64,000 nucleotides of DNA from JAZKFT01 sp039925965 (GCA_039925965.1 JBDSXW010000104.1:1-64000), one strand, 5' to 3'; positions 54,465-63,352 are shown, counted from the stretch's first letter. A program made the numbers and translations. Notes: generated by a model from the sequence alone, not told the origin.

Positions 54465-55937
54465 ATGAAAAAAGCATTTCATCTTTATCGGATCATAAGT
54501 AAATCACTACGCATGCTGCCCAAAAAGACCGGGTTTTTATTTTTATATGCTAATCGGGTGAGGGCGGGTTATACCATTGCCTTCCTTTCTCTTTTATTTT
54601 TACTTGCTTTCACGTTGGGAACCCTTCAAAAGCTTTTGGCTAATTCTTCTAATGTGGTCCAGGCGAGTAGTGCGATATTAAGCCTGGAGAGTTTGATGGG
54701 TAATATTAAGGATGCTGAAACTGGTGTGCGCGGCTATTGGATTACGCAAGATACCAGTTTCATGGAACACTTTTCTGGTAGCAGGGAGCAGGCAGATTCG
54801 CAGCTGCGGGCCATTGCATCTATGTGGGCCGACGATACTGTACAGCAAAGAAAAATGCGCCAACTTAATGAGCTTATTCAACGACGGTACGACTTGTTGG
54901 ATGATAGATTGAAGCATACTTACGAGAAGCAATCCGTGATGACAGATTCCATGATAAAATGGCCTTACCGGGGTAGAGGATGTATGGATAGTATAAGAAG
55001 GATTGTAAAAGTAATGCAGAACGATGAGGCTGGGCTTTTGAGCAGGTACAAGGACGATGCTGTTGGTGCCAGGATTGCTATCCAGGCAATCAGCATCGCG
55101 TTGTTGGTGGTTAGCCTTATTCTTGCTTTTTATTCTTTTTTTACTTTTAATAAAGAAAATAAGGCGCGGCAAATAGCTGATAAGAGAACCGCGGAGTATC
55201 GCGAGCGCCTTGAAAACCGGGTGATAGAGCTTAGAAATGCTAACCTGGAACTGGTAAAATTGCGGAGGAATGAAAAGTTCGCCGCCACCGGTCGCATGGC
55301 TAGGACTATCGCCCACGAAGTGCGCAATCCGCTGACCAATATTAACCTGGCTGCAGAGCAATTGAAAGAAGACATGGGCCGGGACATTGAAGACAACATG
55401 ACGCTCCTGGAAATGATTAGCCGTAACAGTAATCGTATTAACCAGCTAGTTACCGACCTGTTGAACTCGACGCGTTTTTCTGAACTCAATGCCGAGAAAA
55501 AATCAATCAATATCCTGATTGATGAAGCGCTTGAACTCGCAACAGACCGCATTAATTTACACCATATAGCGGTCGTAAAAGATTACAGTCCTGAGATTTG
55601 TGATGTGGAGGTAGATACAGAGCAAATGAAAATTGCATTCCTGAATATTATTGTAAATGCAATAGAAGCGATGGAGCCCGGAAAAGGAGTGCTCACCCTT
55701 CGCACGGCAGGTGAGAAAACCCAATGTCTCATTTACATAACCGACAACGGAATCGGTATGGATGACGAAGCACAACAAAAATTATTTGAGCCTTATTTTT
55801 CCAACAAGCCGAATGGAAATGGTCTTGGAATGACCAATACTCAAAAAATAATATTAAATCATAATGGAAGCATCAGTGTAGAAAGCGCGCCCGGAACAGG
55901 CACCACCTTTATAATCTCATTGCGGTTTCCGGAATAA
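54465..55937 (+). CDS. Membrane sensor histidine kinase with CHASE3 domain
   Basis: A 490-residue kinase. TM1 at about 36-55, an extracytoplasmic CHASE3-like helical sensor (D-A-E-T-G-V-R-G-Y near 83-91) to about 200, TM2 at about 203-227, a coiled-coil linker, HisKA with His284 in I-A-H-E-V-R-N-P-L-T-N, and HATPase_c with N-x-x-x-N (N-I-I-V-N-A-I-E-A), D-N-G-I-G-M and N-G-L-G-M. CHASE3 ligands are unknown. The obvious partner is the sigma-54 response regulator at 58602, 2.7 kb downstream on the same strand; the intervening leftward receiver protein is another candidate. Confidence 0.92.
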   Translation: MKKAFHLYRIISKSLRMLPKKTGFLFLYANRVRAGYTIAFLSLLFLLAFTLGTLQKLLANSSNVVQASSAILSLESLMGNIKDAETGVRGYWITQDTSFMEHFSGSREQADSQLRAIASMWADDTVQQRKMRQLNELIQRRYDLLDDRLKHTYEKQSVMTDSMIKWPYRGRGCMDSIRRIVKVMQNDEAGLLSRYKDDAVGARIAIQAISIALLVVSLILAFYSFFTFNKENKARQIADKRTAEYRERLENRVIELRNANLELVKLRRNEKFAATGRMARTIAHEVRNPLTNINLAAEQLKEDMGRDIEDNMTLLEMISRNSNRINQLVTDLLNSTRFSELNAEKKSINILIDEALELATDRINLHHIAVVKDYSPEICDVEVDTEQMKIAFLNIIVNAIEAMEPGKGVLTLRTAGEKTQCLIYITDNGIGMDDEAQQKLFEPYFSNKPNGNGLGMTNTQKIILNHNGSISVESAPGTGTTFIISLRFPE

Positions 55938-56495
55938 GACGTAGTCCATTTTTTGTAGCACATTTCTTTACATATTGGATCCCATTAACATCCATAAGCA
56001 AATAAGGGTCAGCGAGCGTGGGTGAACAGGTCACTACTTTTAACTTGATCTTTTGCAGGGTATATTGTTATAAACGAACTAAACCAGCACCCTAACCACC
56101 ACAAGGCCAGGGTATCATATCTGCTTTATGAAGCGGCGAATGTGACAAGCATAAAGATGTTTTTGCCTATAGACCTGCCGGGATATTGTAGCGGGCTGAG
56201 TATTGGCCATCAGTACGACTAAAGAAAAGTGCACTGCGGGGAAAGATTGAAATAAAAATTGCTGCTACCTTTGGTAACCTTCCTTTTTAAGCTAGTTCAC
56301 AAAGGGTAGCAGCAATACTGATTACAAAACAGAAAATGCTACTGGAATAATAATGTCCTTTCTTAATACGATGACACAACCAGTGAGGCATAATTCAAAG
56401 ATGCGACAGGCTGCCCAAAAGAAAATTGCATTTTATTCCGCATTTTCAGACATGCACATTACATAGAAAAATTACTTTGAGTAATAAATTCTGTT
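55938..56495. other. Intergenic region with a long hairpin
   Basis: About 560 bases with no gene recognised. The main feature is the inverted repeat at 56258-56316 described separately; two or three short open frames have no support. Confidence 0.45.
56258..56316. repeat. Long imperfect hairpin (ATTGCTGCTACC arms)
   Basis: ATTGCTGCTACCTTTG at 56258-56273 is mirrored by CAAAGGGTAGCAGCAAT ending at 56316, about 16 pairs with one bulge or mismatch and a spacer of about 26 bases. There is no T-run after it, so it is not a plain terminator; it could be a MITE-like remnant or an RNA structure. Confidence 0.6.
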
Positions 56496-56642
56496 TTAGG
56501 CAGAACCCCTGATGAGCTTAAGTAATATGGCAATAACTGCAATAACCAGTAAAATGTGAATCAGCCCTCCAGCGTGATATCCCAAAAAGCCGATGGCCCA
56601 TGCTACAATCAAAATTACTGCGACGAGATAAAGTAGGTTTCC
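56496..56642 (-). CDS. Lmo0937-type small membrane protein
   Basis: A 48-residue protein almost entirely made of two transmembrane segments (about 3-20 and 26-43) with the pattern L-Y-x-x-A-V-I-L-I-V-A-W-A-I-G-F-L-G and G-G-L-I-H-I-L-L-V-I-A-V-I-A, as in the lmo0937 family. The start at 56642 (M-G-N-L-L-Y) matches the family; a longer frame reaches 56684. Such genes are frequent in stress-related neighbourhoods. Confidence 0.78.
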   Translation of the reverse strand, partial: GNLLYLVAVILIVAWAIGFLGYHAGGLIHILLVIAVIAILLKLIRGSA

Positions 56643-56820
56643 CATGATAAAATGTTTAATGATGAAGTATGTATGTTCACCCAATTCAACATAAAAACTC
56701 TGCCAAACTTAATTATCGGAGTATTGAGGTATAAAACTCGACGATTTGCGGGGAAATTCATGGTGGAGGGACAGAAAAGCTAATTTTTTAGTAGAAAAAA
56801 TTCCCCAATATGCGCCTAAA

Positions 56821-57234
56821 TTATCCAGCAAGTAGTTTATCAACAACAGACAAAATAGTCTGCCGGGTAAATGGTTTACCTATGAATTCATCAGCACCAT
56901 TATCAATAGCGAGCCGTTTATCAGTGGGCGTATCATATGCCGTTATCATTACTATTTTAGCTTCCGGTAATTTTTTCTTCAAATCCGGTATAAAGTCAAC
57001 TCCTTTACCATCCGGTAAATTGTTGTCCAGGAAAATGAGTGCAGGGACTTGATCAAACAGGCAATTATTTGCCGACAAAATGCTGTGCACGGAGGTGATG
57101 GAAAATGATTTTTGCTTTAGAATACTGCTTAGCATAAAGCAAATATCTTCTTCGTCGTCTATTATTAACACATGCGGAAATGTGTGAGGGGAAATACTAT
57201 GGTTAGCGACAGGGTTAATAGAAAACTTTTTCAA
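56821..57234 (-). CDS. Single-domain response regulator
   Basis: A receiver domain: V-L-I-I-D-D-E-E-D (acidic pocket), phosphoacceptor in L-I-F-L-D-N-N-L-P-D, T in V-M-I-T-A-Y, and K in F-I-G-K-P-F-T. There is no output domain. The start is uncertain: no ATG lies near the domain, so a TTG at 57234 is used here; GTG at 57171 and ATG at 57351 (long unsupported N-terminus) are alternatives. It reads against the flanking kinase and sigma-54 regulator genes but is likely part of the same signalling neighbourhood, perhaps as a phosphate sink or relay. Confidence 0.72.
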   Translation of the reverse strand: MKKFSINPVANHSISPHTFPHVLIIDDEEDICFMLSSILKQKSFSITSVHSILSANNCLFDQVPALIFLDNNLPDGKGVDFIPDLKKKLPEAKIVMITAYDTPTDKRLAIDNGADEFIGKPFTRQTILSVVDKLLAG

Positions 57235-57625
57235 AAGCCAGCAAAAAATTTGCCATCCTGCCTCTATACTTCTGGCGGTGGGATAATCCCATGTGCTTGA
57301 TTGAGTGTTATTAGCAAGGAAGAGTGACCAGCGGTTCCTGCAGACAACCACACTAAATCAAGCCCGGGTAAATCTTTTCCCAATGTGTGGCCTATTTAGT
57401 ACGAATTCGTTCAACCTGCAGCTTTGTTGAGTGAACGTTTAAGGCGTTAGGTCTTTGGCGTTATTTTATATAAAGTAGGGACATGGGCGGTAAATTCCAG
57501 ATAGAGCAGACGAGCGTATTTGCACAACTTCAGGCATGCGAAGGATATGGATAACGTCTATAAGCGGGCCGTTCATAAAAATGGCTATCTTGACCAAATT
57601 GTTCTTAAACTGTGCATACATATTT

Positions 57626-58597
57626 ATGAGAAGAAAGGCTTGGAAAATAGTTGTTTTTACCAAACAGGTGTTTCTCGAATTTTGGGAGGCGGGCGGTCTC
57701 AAGTTCAGTGCTGCACTATCCTACTATACGGTGTTTGCGCTGGCGCCTGTATTGGTAATGATCATTTCGATTTGTGGTCTTTTGTTTGGCGGTAAACGGG
57801 ATTCCATACAAGATGGCATCTTTGCTCAGGTGAGCCAGTTGGCAGGAGCCGATGCAGCTGCGCAGGTGGAACTGCTGATCAGAAATGTGCATCACAGCGG
57901 CAGCGGGTTATTTGCCACCATTCTCAGCAGCATCCTTTTGTTAATTGCTGCGACAGGTATTTTTGGCGAAATACAGGATTCGATCAACAAAATCTGGGGT
58001 CTCAAAAGCAAACCTAAAAAGGCCATTTTGAAAATCCTGTTGAATAGGGTGTTGAGTTTTTCTGTTATTATTAGTGTCGGATTTGTACTGGTGATCTCTT
58101 TATTAATAAATGCATTGGTGGCATTGCTAAGCACCTACCTCCAAAAGGAAATTCCCGGGAGTGCAGCGGTCTTTGTTTTGATTATGGATCAGGTACTCAC
58201 TTTTACAATCACCACTTTTATTTTTGCGTTAATATTTAAAATTTTACCAGATGCACAAATTGGCTGGAAAGATGTAATAACGGGTGCTGTACTCACGTCC
58301 ATTTTGTTTATGCTTGGTAAGTTGGGTATTGGGTATTATGTAGGAAGAAGCAATCTCGGAAATGTATACGGGGCTGCCGCTTCCATCATTATTTTAATGG
58401 TGTGGGTGTATTATAGTTCTATCATTTTATACCTTGGCGCAGCTTTTACAAAAGTATATGCAAGGCATTATGGCGGAAAAATACTTCCTAACCGGTATGC
58501 GGTTTGGGTCGCCGTACACGAAGTGGAACTAAAGAAAATGGTTATTGCTACTGATCCTCCTGAAGCTGAAATAATTTTAACACCTGATAAAAACTAA
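57626..58597 (+). CDS. YihY/BrkB family inner-membrane protein
   Basis: A 323-residue membrane protein with six hydrophobic segments. The family start A-A-L-S-Y-Y-T-V-F-A-L-A-P-V-L is clear, as are I-F-G-E-I-Q-D-S-I-N-K-I-W and G-A-A-A-S-I-I-I-L-M-V-W-V-Y-Y. YihY proteins were once called RNase BN; their real function is unknown. The start at 57626 agrees with homologues; ATG codons at 57581 and 57536 are alternatives. The gene ends four bases before the sigma-54 regulator, indicating one operon. Confidence 0.87.
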   Translation: MRRKAWKIVVFTKQVFLEFWEAGGLKFSAALSYYTVFALAPVLVMIISICGLLFGGKRDSIQDGIFAQVSQLAGADAAAQVELLIRNVHHSGSGLFATILSSILLLIAATGIFGEIQDSINKIWGLKSKPKKAILKILLNRVLSFSVIISVGFVLVISLLINALVALLSTYLQKEIPGSAAVFVLIMDQVLTFTITTFIFALIFKILPDAQIGWKDVITGAVLTSILFMLGKLGIGYYVGRSNLGNVYGAAASIIILMVWVYYSSIILYLGAAFTKVYARHYGGKILPNRYAVWVAVHEVELKKMVIATDPPEAEIILTPDKN

Positions 58598-58601
58598 ATT
58601 T

Positions 58602-60035
58602 ATGGTAGAGAAAAAAATACTGGTAGTGGATGATGATATAGATATGTGTGCATTGTTACAGCGTTTTCTCTCGAAAAACGGGTATGTCGTGGATACTGCT
58701 ACCAGCGGTCACAAGGGCATTGAGAAATTTAAAGAAGGCATGCACCCACTCGTGTTATGCGATTATCGCCTGGGCGACAAGGAAGGGCGCGATGTTCTAA
58801 AAGAGATCAAAACGCTGTCGCCGGGTTCTAAAGTGATTATAATCACTGGATATTCGGATATTAAAACTGCTGTGGAGGTCATTAAAATGGGTGCTTTCGA
58901 TTATATCACCAAGCCCCTCATCCCCGACGAAGTACTTAATGTATTGAACAAAGCCATGCAGCAACCAGCACCTGCTTCTGTGGTTGCTCCTCCATCCACC
59001 GCCCCAAGAAATCCTGGCGTAAATGGGCTCCGCCCGTCCCAATATATGGTCGGCACAGACGCCGTTACTAAGGAACTATACAACCAGATACAACTGGTGG
59101 CACCCACCAACTACAGCATCATTCTTTATGGAGAAAGCGGAACCGGAAAGGAGGTGATCGCAAAAACGATTCATGAAAATAGCAACCGGGCCGAAATGCC
59201 GTTTTTGGCAGTAGACTGCGGTACACTTACCAAAGAACTGGCCGGCAGTGAGTTGTTTGGTCATGAAAAAGGATCGTTTACCGGAGCCGTTGGCAGTAAG
59301 GAAGGTTTTTTTGAAGTAGCCAATGGTGGCACTTTGTTTCTGGATGAAGTAGCCAACCTTGGCATCGATATACAGGCAACCCTATTACGGGTAATACAGG
59401 AAAGAAAATTTAAGCGGGTGGGGGGCAATAAAGAGATGCCGGTAGATGTGCGCGTGATAGTAGCCAGCAACGAGAATCTGAAGGATGCTTACCAAAAGGG
59501 TAGGTTCCGGGAAGACTTGTTTCACCGCTTTAATGAGTTTTCCATCCATATACCGCCGTTGCGGCATCGGGAGGCAGATATCACCTCTTTCGCCAACTAC
59601 TTCCTGGATATCACCAACGAAGAGCTATCAAAAACCGTGGCCGACTTCAGCGACGAAGCCATGGAACTGTTGCTGCAATATCCATGGCCTGGAAATATAA
59701 GGGAGCTGCGCAATGTGGTGCGCAGGGCCGTATTGCTTACGCCCGGAAAAGTGATTGAAGCAAAAGTGTTACCGCCTGAGATCATTCATAACAGCCGTAT
59801 TATGCAGACGCCTGTGAATGATAGCCCCATGCAAAGAAGTTTTGTTTCTGATAAAGATCCGAATCTAAAAAACGCAGCGACACAGGCGGAATATGAAACC
59901 ATTATGAAAGTGCTGCAGCAGGTAAAATATAATAAAACAAAGGCCGCGGAAATACTACAGATCGATCGGAAAACACTCTACAATAAGATACGTGGTTTCG
60001 AGGAGCAGCTGGCATCCAGTAGCCAGGGAGGGTAG
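58602..60035 (+). CDS. Sigma-54-dependent response regulator (NtrC family)
   Basis: A 477-residue activator. Receiver domain at 1-120 with D10-D12, phosphoacceptor Asp54 (L-C-D-Y-R-L) and Lys104; AAA+ domain at about 150-380 with Walker A G-E-S-G-T-G-K-E at 177-184, the sigma-54-contact loop written G-S-F-T-G-A (the usual motif is G-A-F-T-G-A), Walker B G-G-T-L-F-L-D-E, and R-E-D-L-F-H-R; Fis-type helix-turn-helix at the end (K-A-A-E-I-L-Q-I-D-R-K-T-L-Y-N-K-I). It shares an operon with the YihY gene and probably receives phosphate from the CHASE3 kinase at 54465. Target promoters were not identified. Confidence 0.94.
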   Translation: MVEKKILVVDDDIDMCALLQRFLSKNGYVVDTATSGHKGIEKFKEGMHPLVLCDYRLGDKEGRDVLKEIKTLSPGSKVIIITGYSDIKTAVEVIKMGAFDYITKPLIPDEVLNVLNKAMQQPAPASVVAPPSTAPRNPGVNGLRPSQYMVGTDAVTKELYNQIQLVAPTNYSIILYGESGTGKEVIAKTIHENSNRAEMPFLAVDCGTLTKELAGSELFGHEKGSFTGAVGSKEGFFEVANGGTLFLDEVANLGIDIQATLLRVIQERKFKRVGGNKEMPVDVRVIVASNENLKDAYQKGRFREDLFHRFNEFSIHIPPLRHREADITSFANYFLDITNEELSKTVADFSDEAMELLLQYPWPGNIRELRNVVRRAVLLTPGKVIEAKVLPPEIIHNSRIMQTPVNDSPMQRSFVSDKDPNLKNAATQAEYETIMKVLQQVKYNKTKAAEILQIDRKTLYNKIRGFEEQLASSSQGG

Positions 60036-60042
60036 AGGCGCG

Positions 60043-60251
60043 GATGAAGCAGATTAGGCGGATAGGAACGGATAATTCCGGGAAAAGAAATTGTTAGCGT
60101 GGTCAAAAATAGCCGGTAAAAGCAGTTGAAACGCTATGCAAGTATTGGTTTGGGAGGTAGTCATTTGAAGATGTCTTCAATTGACTACCTTTTTTTTGGA
60201 CGACCCAATATCCCAATCTATCCGTTTCTATCCGCCTAATCGCCTTCATCC
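60043..60251. repeat. Inverted-repeat element of the GCGGAT family flanking a terminator
   Basis: The left arm 60043-60075 (core gattaggcggata) and right arm 60219-60251 (core tatccgcctaatc) agree at 30 of 33 positions when one is reverse-complemented. The element begins 8 bases after the regulator's stop. The arms match those at 5909-6070 and 168-219. Confidence 0.75.
60155..60197 (+). terminator. Strong rho-independent terminator of the YihY-regulator operon
   Basis: AGGTAGTCATTTGAAGA pairs with TCTTCAATTGACTACCT (16 of 17) with a two-base turn, followed by a T8 run. It lies inside the inverted-repeat element, so the element itself may carry or have acquired the operon's terminator. Confidence 0.82.
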
Positions 60252-60265
60252 CTGAATCTATCATT

Positions 60266-60631
60266 CTAGTATTGTCCAGTACTCAGCATTACCAGCGTAC
60301 ACGCCTCCTGGACCTTAATACCATTGGCTTTTGCCAATTGTTCCAACTCCTCATTTTCGGCCCCTGGGTTAAAAATAATTCGTTTCGGTTTCAAGGATAA
60401 TATATAATCATAATATTGTACCTGGTTTTTTGGATTGAGGTACAATGTGATTGTATCGATTTCTTCAAATGGCTTTTTTTCTGTATCGATAGAGATTCCA
60501 AATATCATTCCTGGCAGTTGTCCGATCGCCACTACCTCATGACCATATTTACTAAGACGGTTAACAGCAAGGTAACTGTATCGTTGTGGGTTGGCCGAAG
60601 CGCCTAGCACCAGTGTTTTTTTATGACTCAA
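60266..60631 (-). CDS. CoA-binding domain protein
   Basis: A protein of about 121 residues with a Rossmann-like CoA-binding fold: T-L-V-L-G-A-S-A-N-P-Q-R-Y-S-Y, A-V-N-R-L-S-K-Y-G-H-E-V and I-I-F-N-P-G-A-E-N-E-E-L. Family members of this size bind CoA but have no defined reaction. The start used is a TTG at 60631, which matches the usual short N-terminus and overlaps the end of the upstream gene by 11 bases; the ATG at 60667 would make a 47-base overlap. Confidence 0.82.
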   Translation of the reverse strand: MSHKKTLVLGASANPQRYSYLAVNRLSKYGHEVVAIGQLPGMIFGISIDTEKKPFEEIDTITLYLNPKNQVQYYDYILSLKPKRIIFNPGAENEELEQLAKANGIKVQEACTLVMLSTGQY

Positions 60632-61010
60632 TATTTTTAATTTTCTTTTTAAAAAATCCCACCCCATAAATTCTGCTGATGCAGATCCAGTAGCGGAAAA
60701 TTAGCAGGGGTGGCAGCGCCATCATGGTAATCCAGACCATCTTTTCCAAATCCCTTGATGTTTTTACAACTTCCCATAACACAATCGCCGCAATAATATA
60801 GCCAATTGCAATAAATAGGTTGGTTTGGAAAAATTTGATCTTTTCAGTGTCTTTATTCAAAAGGTTGATGATGGTACTCAGCAATTGCCAAACCCCCGCC
60901 ACAAACATTAGCAGGCCGGCAAAGAGAAAACTCATTTCGTCTAATGGGATTGCAAGCAGGAGGCCAAAAATGATCAAAACCATCTGTCCATAGAAGTCAA
61001 ATTTTTTCAT
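60621..61010 (-). CDS. Hypothetical four-TM membrane protein
   Basis: A 129-residue membrane protein with about four hydrophobic segments and basic ends (final K-K-K-I-K-N). No family recognised. The start at 61010 (M-K-K-F-D-F-Y-G) is preferred to 61058. It overlaps the CoA-binding gene's start, so the two are translationally coupled. Confidence 0.7.
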   Translation of the reverse strand: MKKFDFYGQMVLIIFGLLLAIPLDEMSFLFAGLLMFVAGVWQLLSTIINLLNKDTEKIKFFQTNLFIAIGYIIAAIVLWEVVKTSRDLEKMVWITMMALPPLLIFRYWICISRIYGVGFFKKKIKNIES

Positions 61011-61283
61011 GATATAAAAGTAAAATAACCAGACACATTTCACAAACACAATTAGCAACCGGGTGGTTTGGATTTATGTAAGGGGTAAAGTTCAAGTTCA
61101 CGGGTTTACGGGTTCACGAGTTGAGTTCATCATCATAATCCCCGCGAGCTACTCAAATTCAATTTGCCCCGACCACAGAGGTTCAGATAAATCCCGGGTT
61201 ATCCCGTTGAGCTAACTCCGAAACCCGCAACGCCTGCAAACCCGTGGATTCGTGGTGTACAACTATGAAGGCCGTTGCCAGCT

Positions 61284-61612
61284 TCAACTATTAAACTGCC
61301 TCAAATGATGATCAGTATGTTTATAAACAAACTGGCCCAGTTGTTTCTTTGTCATTGGGCCAAAAAACCAATGTACAAAACCGTTGTCCGGGTATTGGCC
61401 ATATTTCCTTTAATAGCCACCTTGCCAAAGATGCGACCGGAGAAGGAACGTTTTTGTGTGCTTTTGCCGAGGTAAAGTTCTTCGCACAACACACAATGTT
61501 TGAGCATCTGGTAAAGATTCATCTTGCCCCATTGGGCAGTGCTGTATTCATCGAGCGTGGATATGCGACGAAGCAGTTCGTGGCGGGTGGGTTTATCGAA
61601 TACTGATTTCAT
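61284..61612 (-). pseudogene. DUF1569 (DinB-like) protein, internal deletion and frameshift
   Basis: The first 70 or so codons from ATG 61612 are normal for DUF1569: M-K-S-V-F-D-K-P-T-R, A-Q-W-G-K-M-N-L-Y-Q-M-L-K-H-C and G-R-I-F-G-K-V. The frame then stops at 61352. In the next frame the family's C-terminus appears: H-W-F-F-G-P-M-T-K-K-Q-L-G-Q-F-V-Y-K-H-T then D-H-H-L-R-Q-F-N-S and a TGA at 61284. About 40 codons normally found between are missing. The start overlaps the upstream gene's stop (ATGA). Confidence 0.75.
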
Positions 61613-62131
61613 ATTTGCGATTTTTTAAATTGTTTTTCAGCAACTTTCACTACGTCCATTCCCGGCAGCTGCCCCAGCTTCTCAATCTTGCTACTGCGTG
61701 GCCGATGCCTACGGCGCAGTGGTGGCGGCACAGGGCAAGCAAAGCAGTACGACAGCCTTCACCGGTCATTTTGGTGCGGTCGGGCATGCTGTTGCGGCTG
61801 GCATAATCAATAGCCACTTCCGGTGCCAGGTTTAAAATGACTACTGGTACCTTGGCACGCTGTACCACCGGTAACACGGTAGATGGTTAGGCATAAGTGG
61901 AAACGTATAAAAAAATCAGGTCCACATCCTGATGCCGGAACATGCTGCCAGCTTCAAAAGCCTTGTTGGTATTGTCTACCAGGCCCGCATTTACAATTTG
62001 CGGATGAATGGCAGAATTTTGTCCTCTGCTATTTTCAAATAGCTAGGCAGCTTTTCTTCCAGCCCGGCAAACTGTGGCCAATAAGTATCCAGGCCAATGC
62101 CACACAACCCAATTTTGAAATAACTGTACAT
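61609..62131 (-). pseudogene. Arabinose/fucose-isomerase-like gene, large internal deletion
   Basis: From ATG 62131 the frames give K-I-G-L-C-G-I-G-L-D-T-Y-W-P-Q-F, H-P-Q-I-V-N-A-G-L-V-D-N-T-N-K-A-F-E-A-G, V-L-P-V-V-Q-R-A-K-V-P-V-V-I-L-N-L and D-R-T-K-M-T-G-E, the N-terminal part of L-arabinose/L-fucose-isomerase-like proteins (usually near 480 residues). Then the sequence jumps to H-H-C-A-V-G-I-G-H and K-I-E-K-L-G-Q-L-P-G-M-D-V-V-K-V-A, which I take as the C-terminus. Several frameshifts and stops (for example TAG/TAA in Y-A-stop-P-S-T-V) are present. It starts three bases after the GH88 stop, so it was the next gene of that operon. Confidence 0.7.
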
Positions 62132-62134
62132 GGG

Positions 62135-63352
62135 TTATTTTTTTAATGCTTTATAACGTTTCATCGCTTGCACAAAATAGTAATCGGCATAGGTAAGCGG
62201 TACATCCACTTCGGTATTGTTGGGCATATGGCCTACGCAATGCTCAATAATGTACCCTCCATTGGTTCCCGGTGCTGCTTTGTAAGTTGGTGATGAAAGC
62301 GACCGTAATATATCCTCTGCCGCACCCATATATTTCTTGGCGGTAGGGCCCATAGAATAGCCACTCAATTCAATTAGTGCGGATGCCATGACGGCTGCCG
62401 CGGAAGCATCACGCAGTGCATTCGGAATACCTGGCGCATTAAAATCCCAGTAGGGGATTTTATCTGCCGGAAGGTTAGGATGATTGAGAATGAAGTTGGC
62501 GATATGCTCCGCTTGTTTCAGGTAGTTGGTATCTTTTGTTTCGCGGTAGGCTTCCGTAAATCCATACAATCCCCAGGCCTGGCCCCGTGCCCAGGCGCTG
62601 GAATCAGCTGCTCCCTGTGCGGTTTTCTTCTGCCTTACCGACCCGTCTTTTGCGTTGTAATTAATTACATGGTACGAACTAAAGTCTGGCCTGAAATGGT
62701 TTTTAATCGTGGTATTGGCATGGGATACGGCGATCTTATAAAAAGAAGAATCACCGGTGGCTTTGGTAGCCCAGAACAGTAGTTCCAGGTTCATCATATT
62801 ATCAATGATCACCAGGTAGTCGTCAGGGTCTTTAGAGTTCCAGGATTTAATGCAACCTACCTTGGGGTTAAAGCGACTGGCAAGCGATTTAGCGCTGTTG
62901 ATGAGTATGTTGCGATACTCCGGTGTAGGGGTAATGCGGTTGGCATTGCCAAAGCTGCAGAACATCATAAATCCCAGGTCATGGGTGCCTTTGTTGTATT
63001 GCTCTTTTTGTAAGGCTTGCAGTATGCGCGTCGCCTCGGTATACAAGGCTTCGTCTTTTGTTTGTTCATAGAGGTATAATAATGTGCCCGGATAAAAACC
63101 ACTGCACCACCATCCTGAATTGCTGAACTCGTATTTACCAGTAGTTGGAAAATAGGTTTTAGGAAATGAATCTGCTGGCAGGTTTTTCGCTTGTATTTTA
63201 TATTGTGCCGCACCATCTTTAAAATTCTGTTCAAAGGTTTTGAGCAGTTGTTTGTCGGCCTTAAATGTCATTTGCTTTGGTGCGTTACAGGCAGTACCTA
63301 TTGTCATCAAAAGCAGTGCATACTGCGCAATCTTTTTTGTTAGCATATTCAT
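62135..63352 (-). CDS. GH88 family unsaturated uronyl hydrolase, lipoprotein
   Basis: A 405-residue lipoprotein (T-I-G-T-A-C lipobox, Cys22) of the (alpha/alpha)6-barrel GH88 family, which removes 4,5-unsaturated uronic acids left by polysaccharide lyases. Visible are G-W-W-C-S-G-F-Y-P-G, H-D-L-G-F-M (nucleophilic/acid Asp region), I-D-N-M-M-N-L-E-L-L-F-W, S-A-W-A-R-G-Q-A-W-G-L-Y-G-F and Y-W-D-F-N-A-P. Length is typical. It lies downstream of the BNR_4 gene and upstream of two decayed sugar genes, a small polysaccharide-use locus. M3 at 63346 is an alternative start. Confidence 0.92.
   Translation of the reverse strand: MNMLTKKIAQYALLLMTIGTACNAPKQMTFKADKQLLKTFEQNFKDGAAQYKIQAKNLPADSFPKTYFPTTGKYEFSNSGWWCSGFYPGTLLYLYEQTKDEALYTEATRILQALQKEQYNKGTHDLGFMMFCSFGNANRITPTPEYRNILINSAKSLASRFNPKVGCIKSWNSKDPDDYLVIIDNMMNLELLFWATKATGDSSFYKIAVSHANTTIKNHFRPDFSSYHVINYNAKDGSVRQKKTAQGAADSSAWARGQAWGLYGFTEAYRETKDTNYLKQAEHIANFILNHPNLPADKIPYWDFNAPGIPNALRDASAAAVMASALIELSGYSMGPTAKKYMGAAEDILRSLSSPTYKAAPGTNGGYIIEHCVGHMPNNTEVDVPLTYADYYFVQAMKRYKALKK

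Noticed and set aside
54678..55361. 227-codon leftward open frame opposite the histidine kinase
   Set aside because: Entirely antisense to conserved kinase domains; composition is that of a shadow frame.
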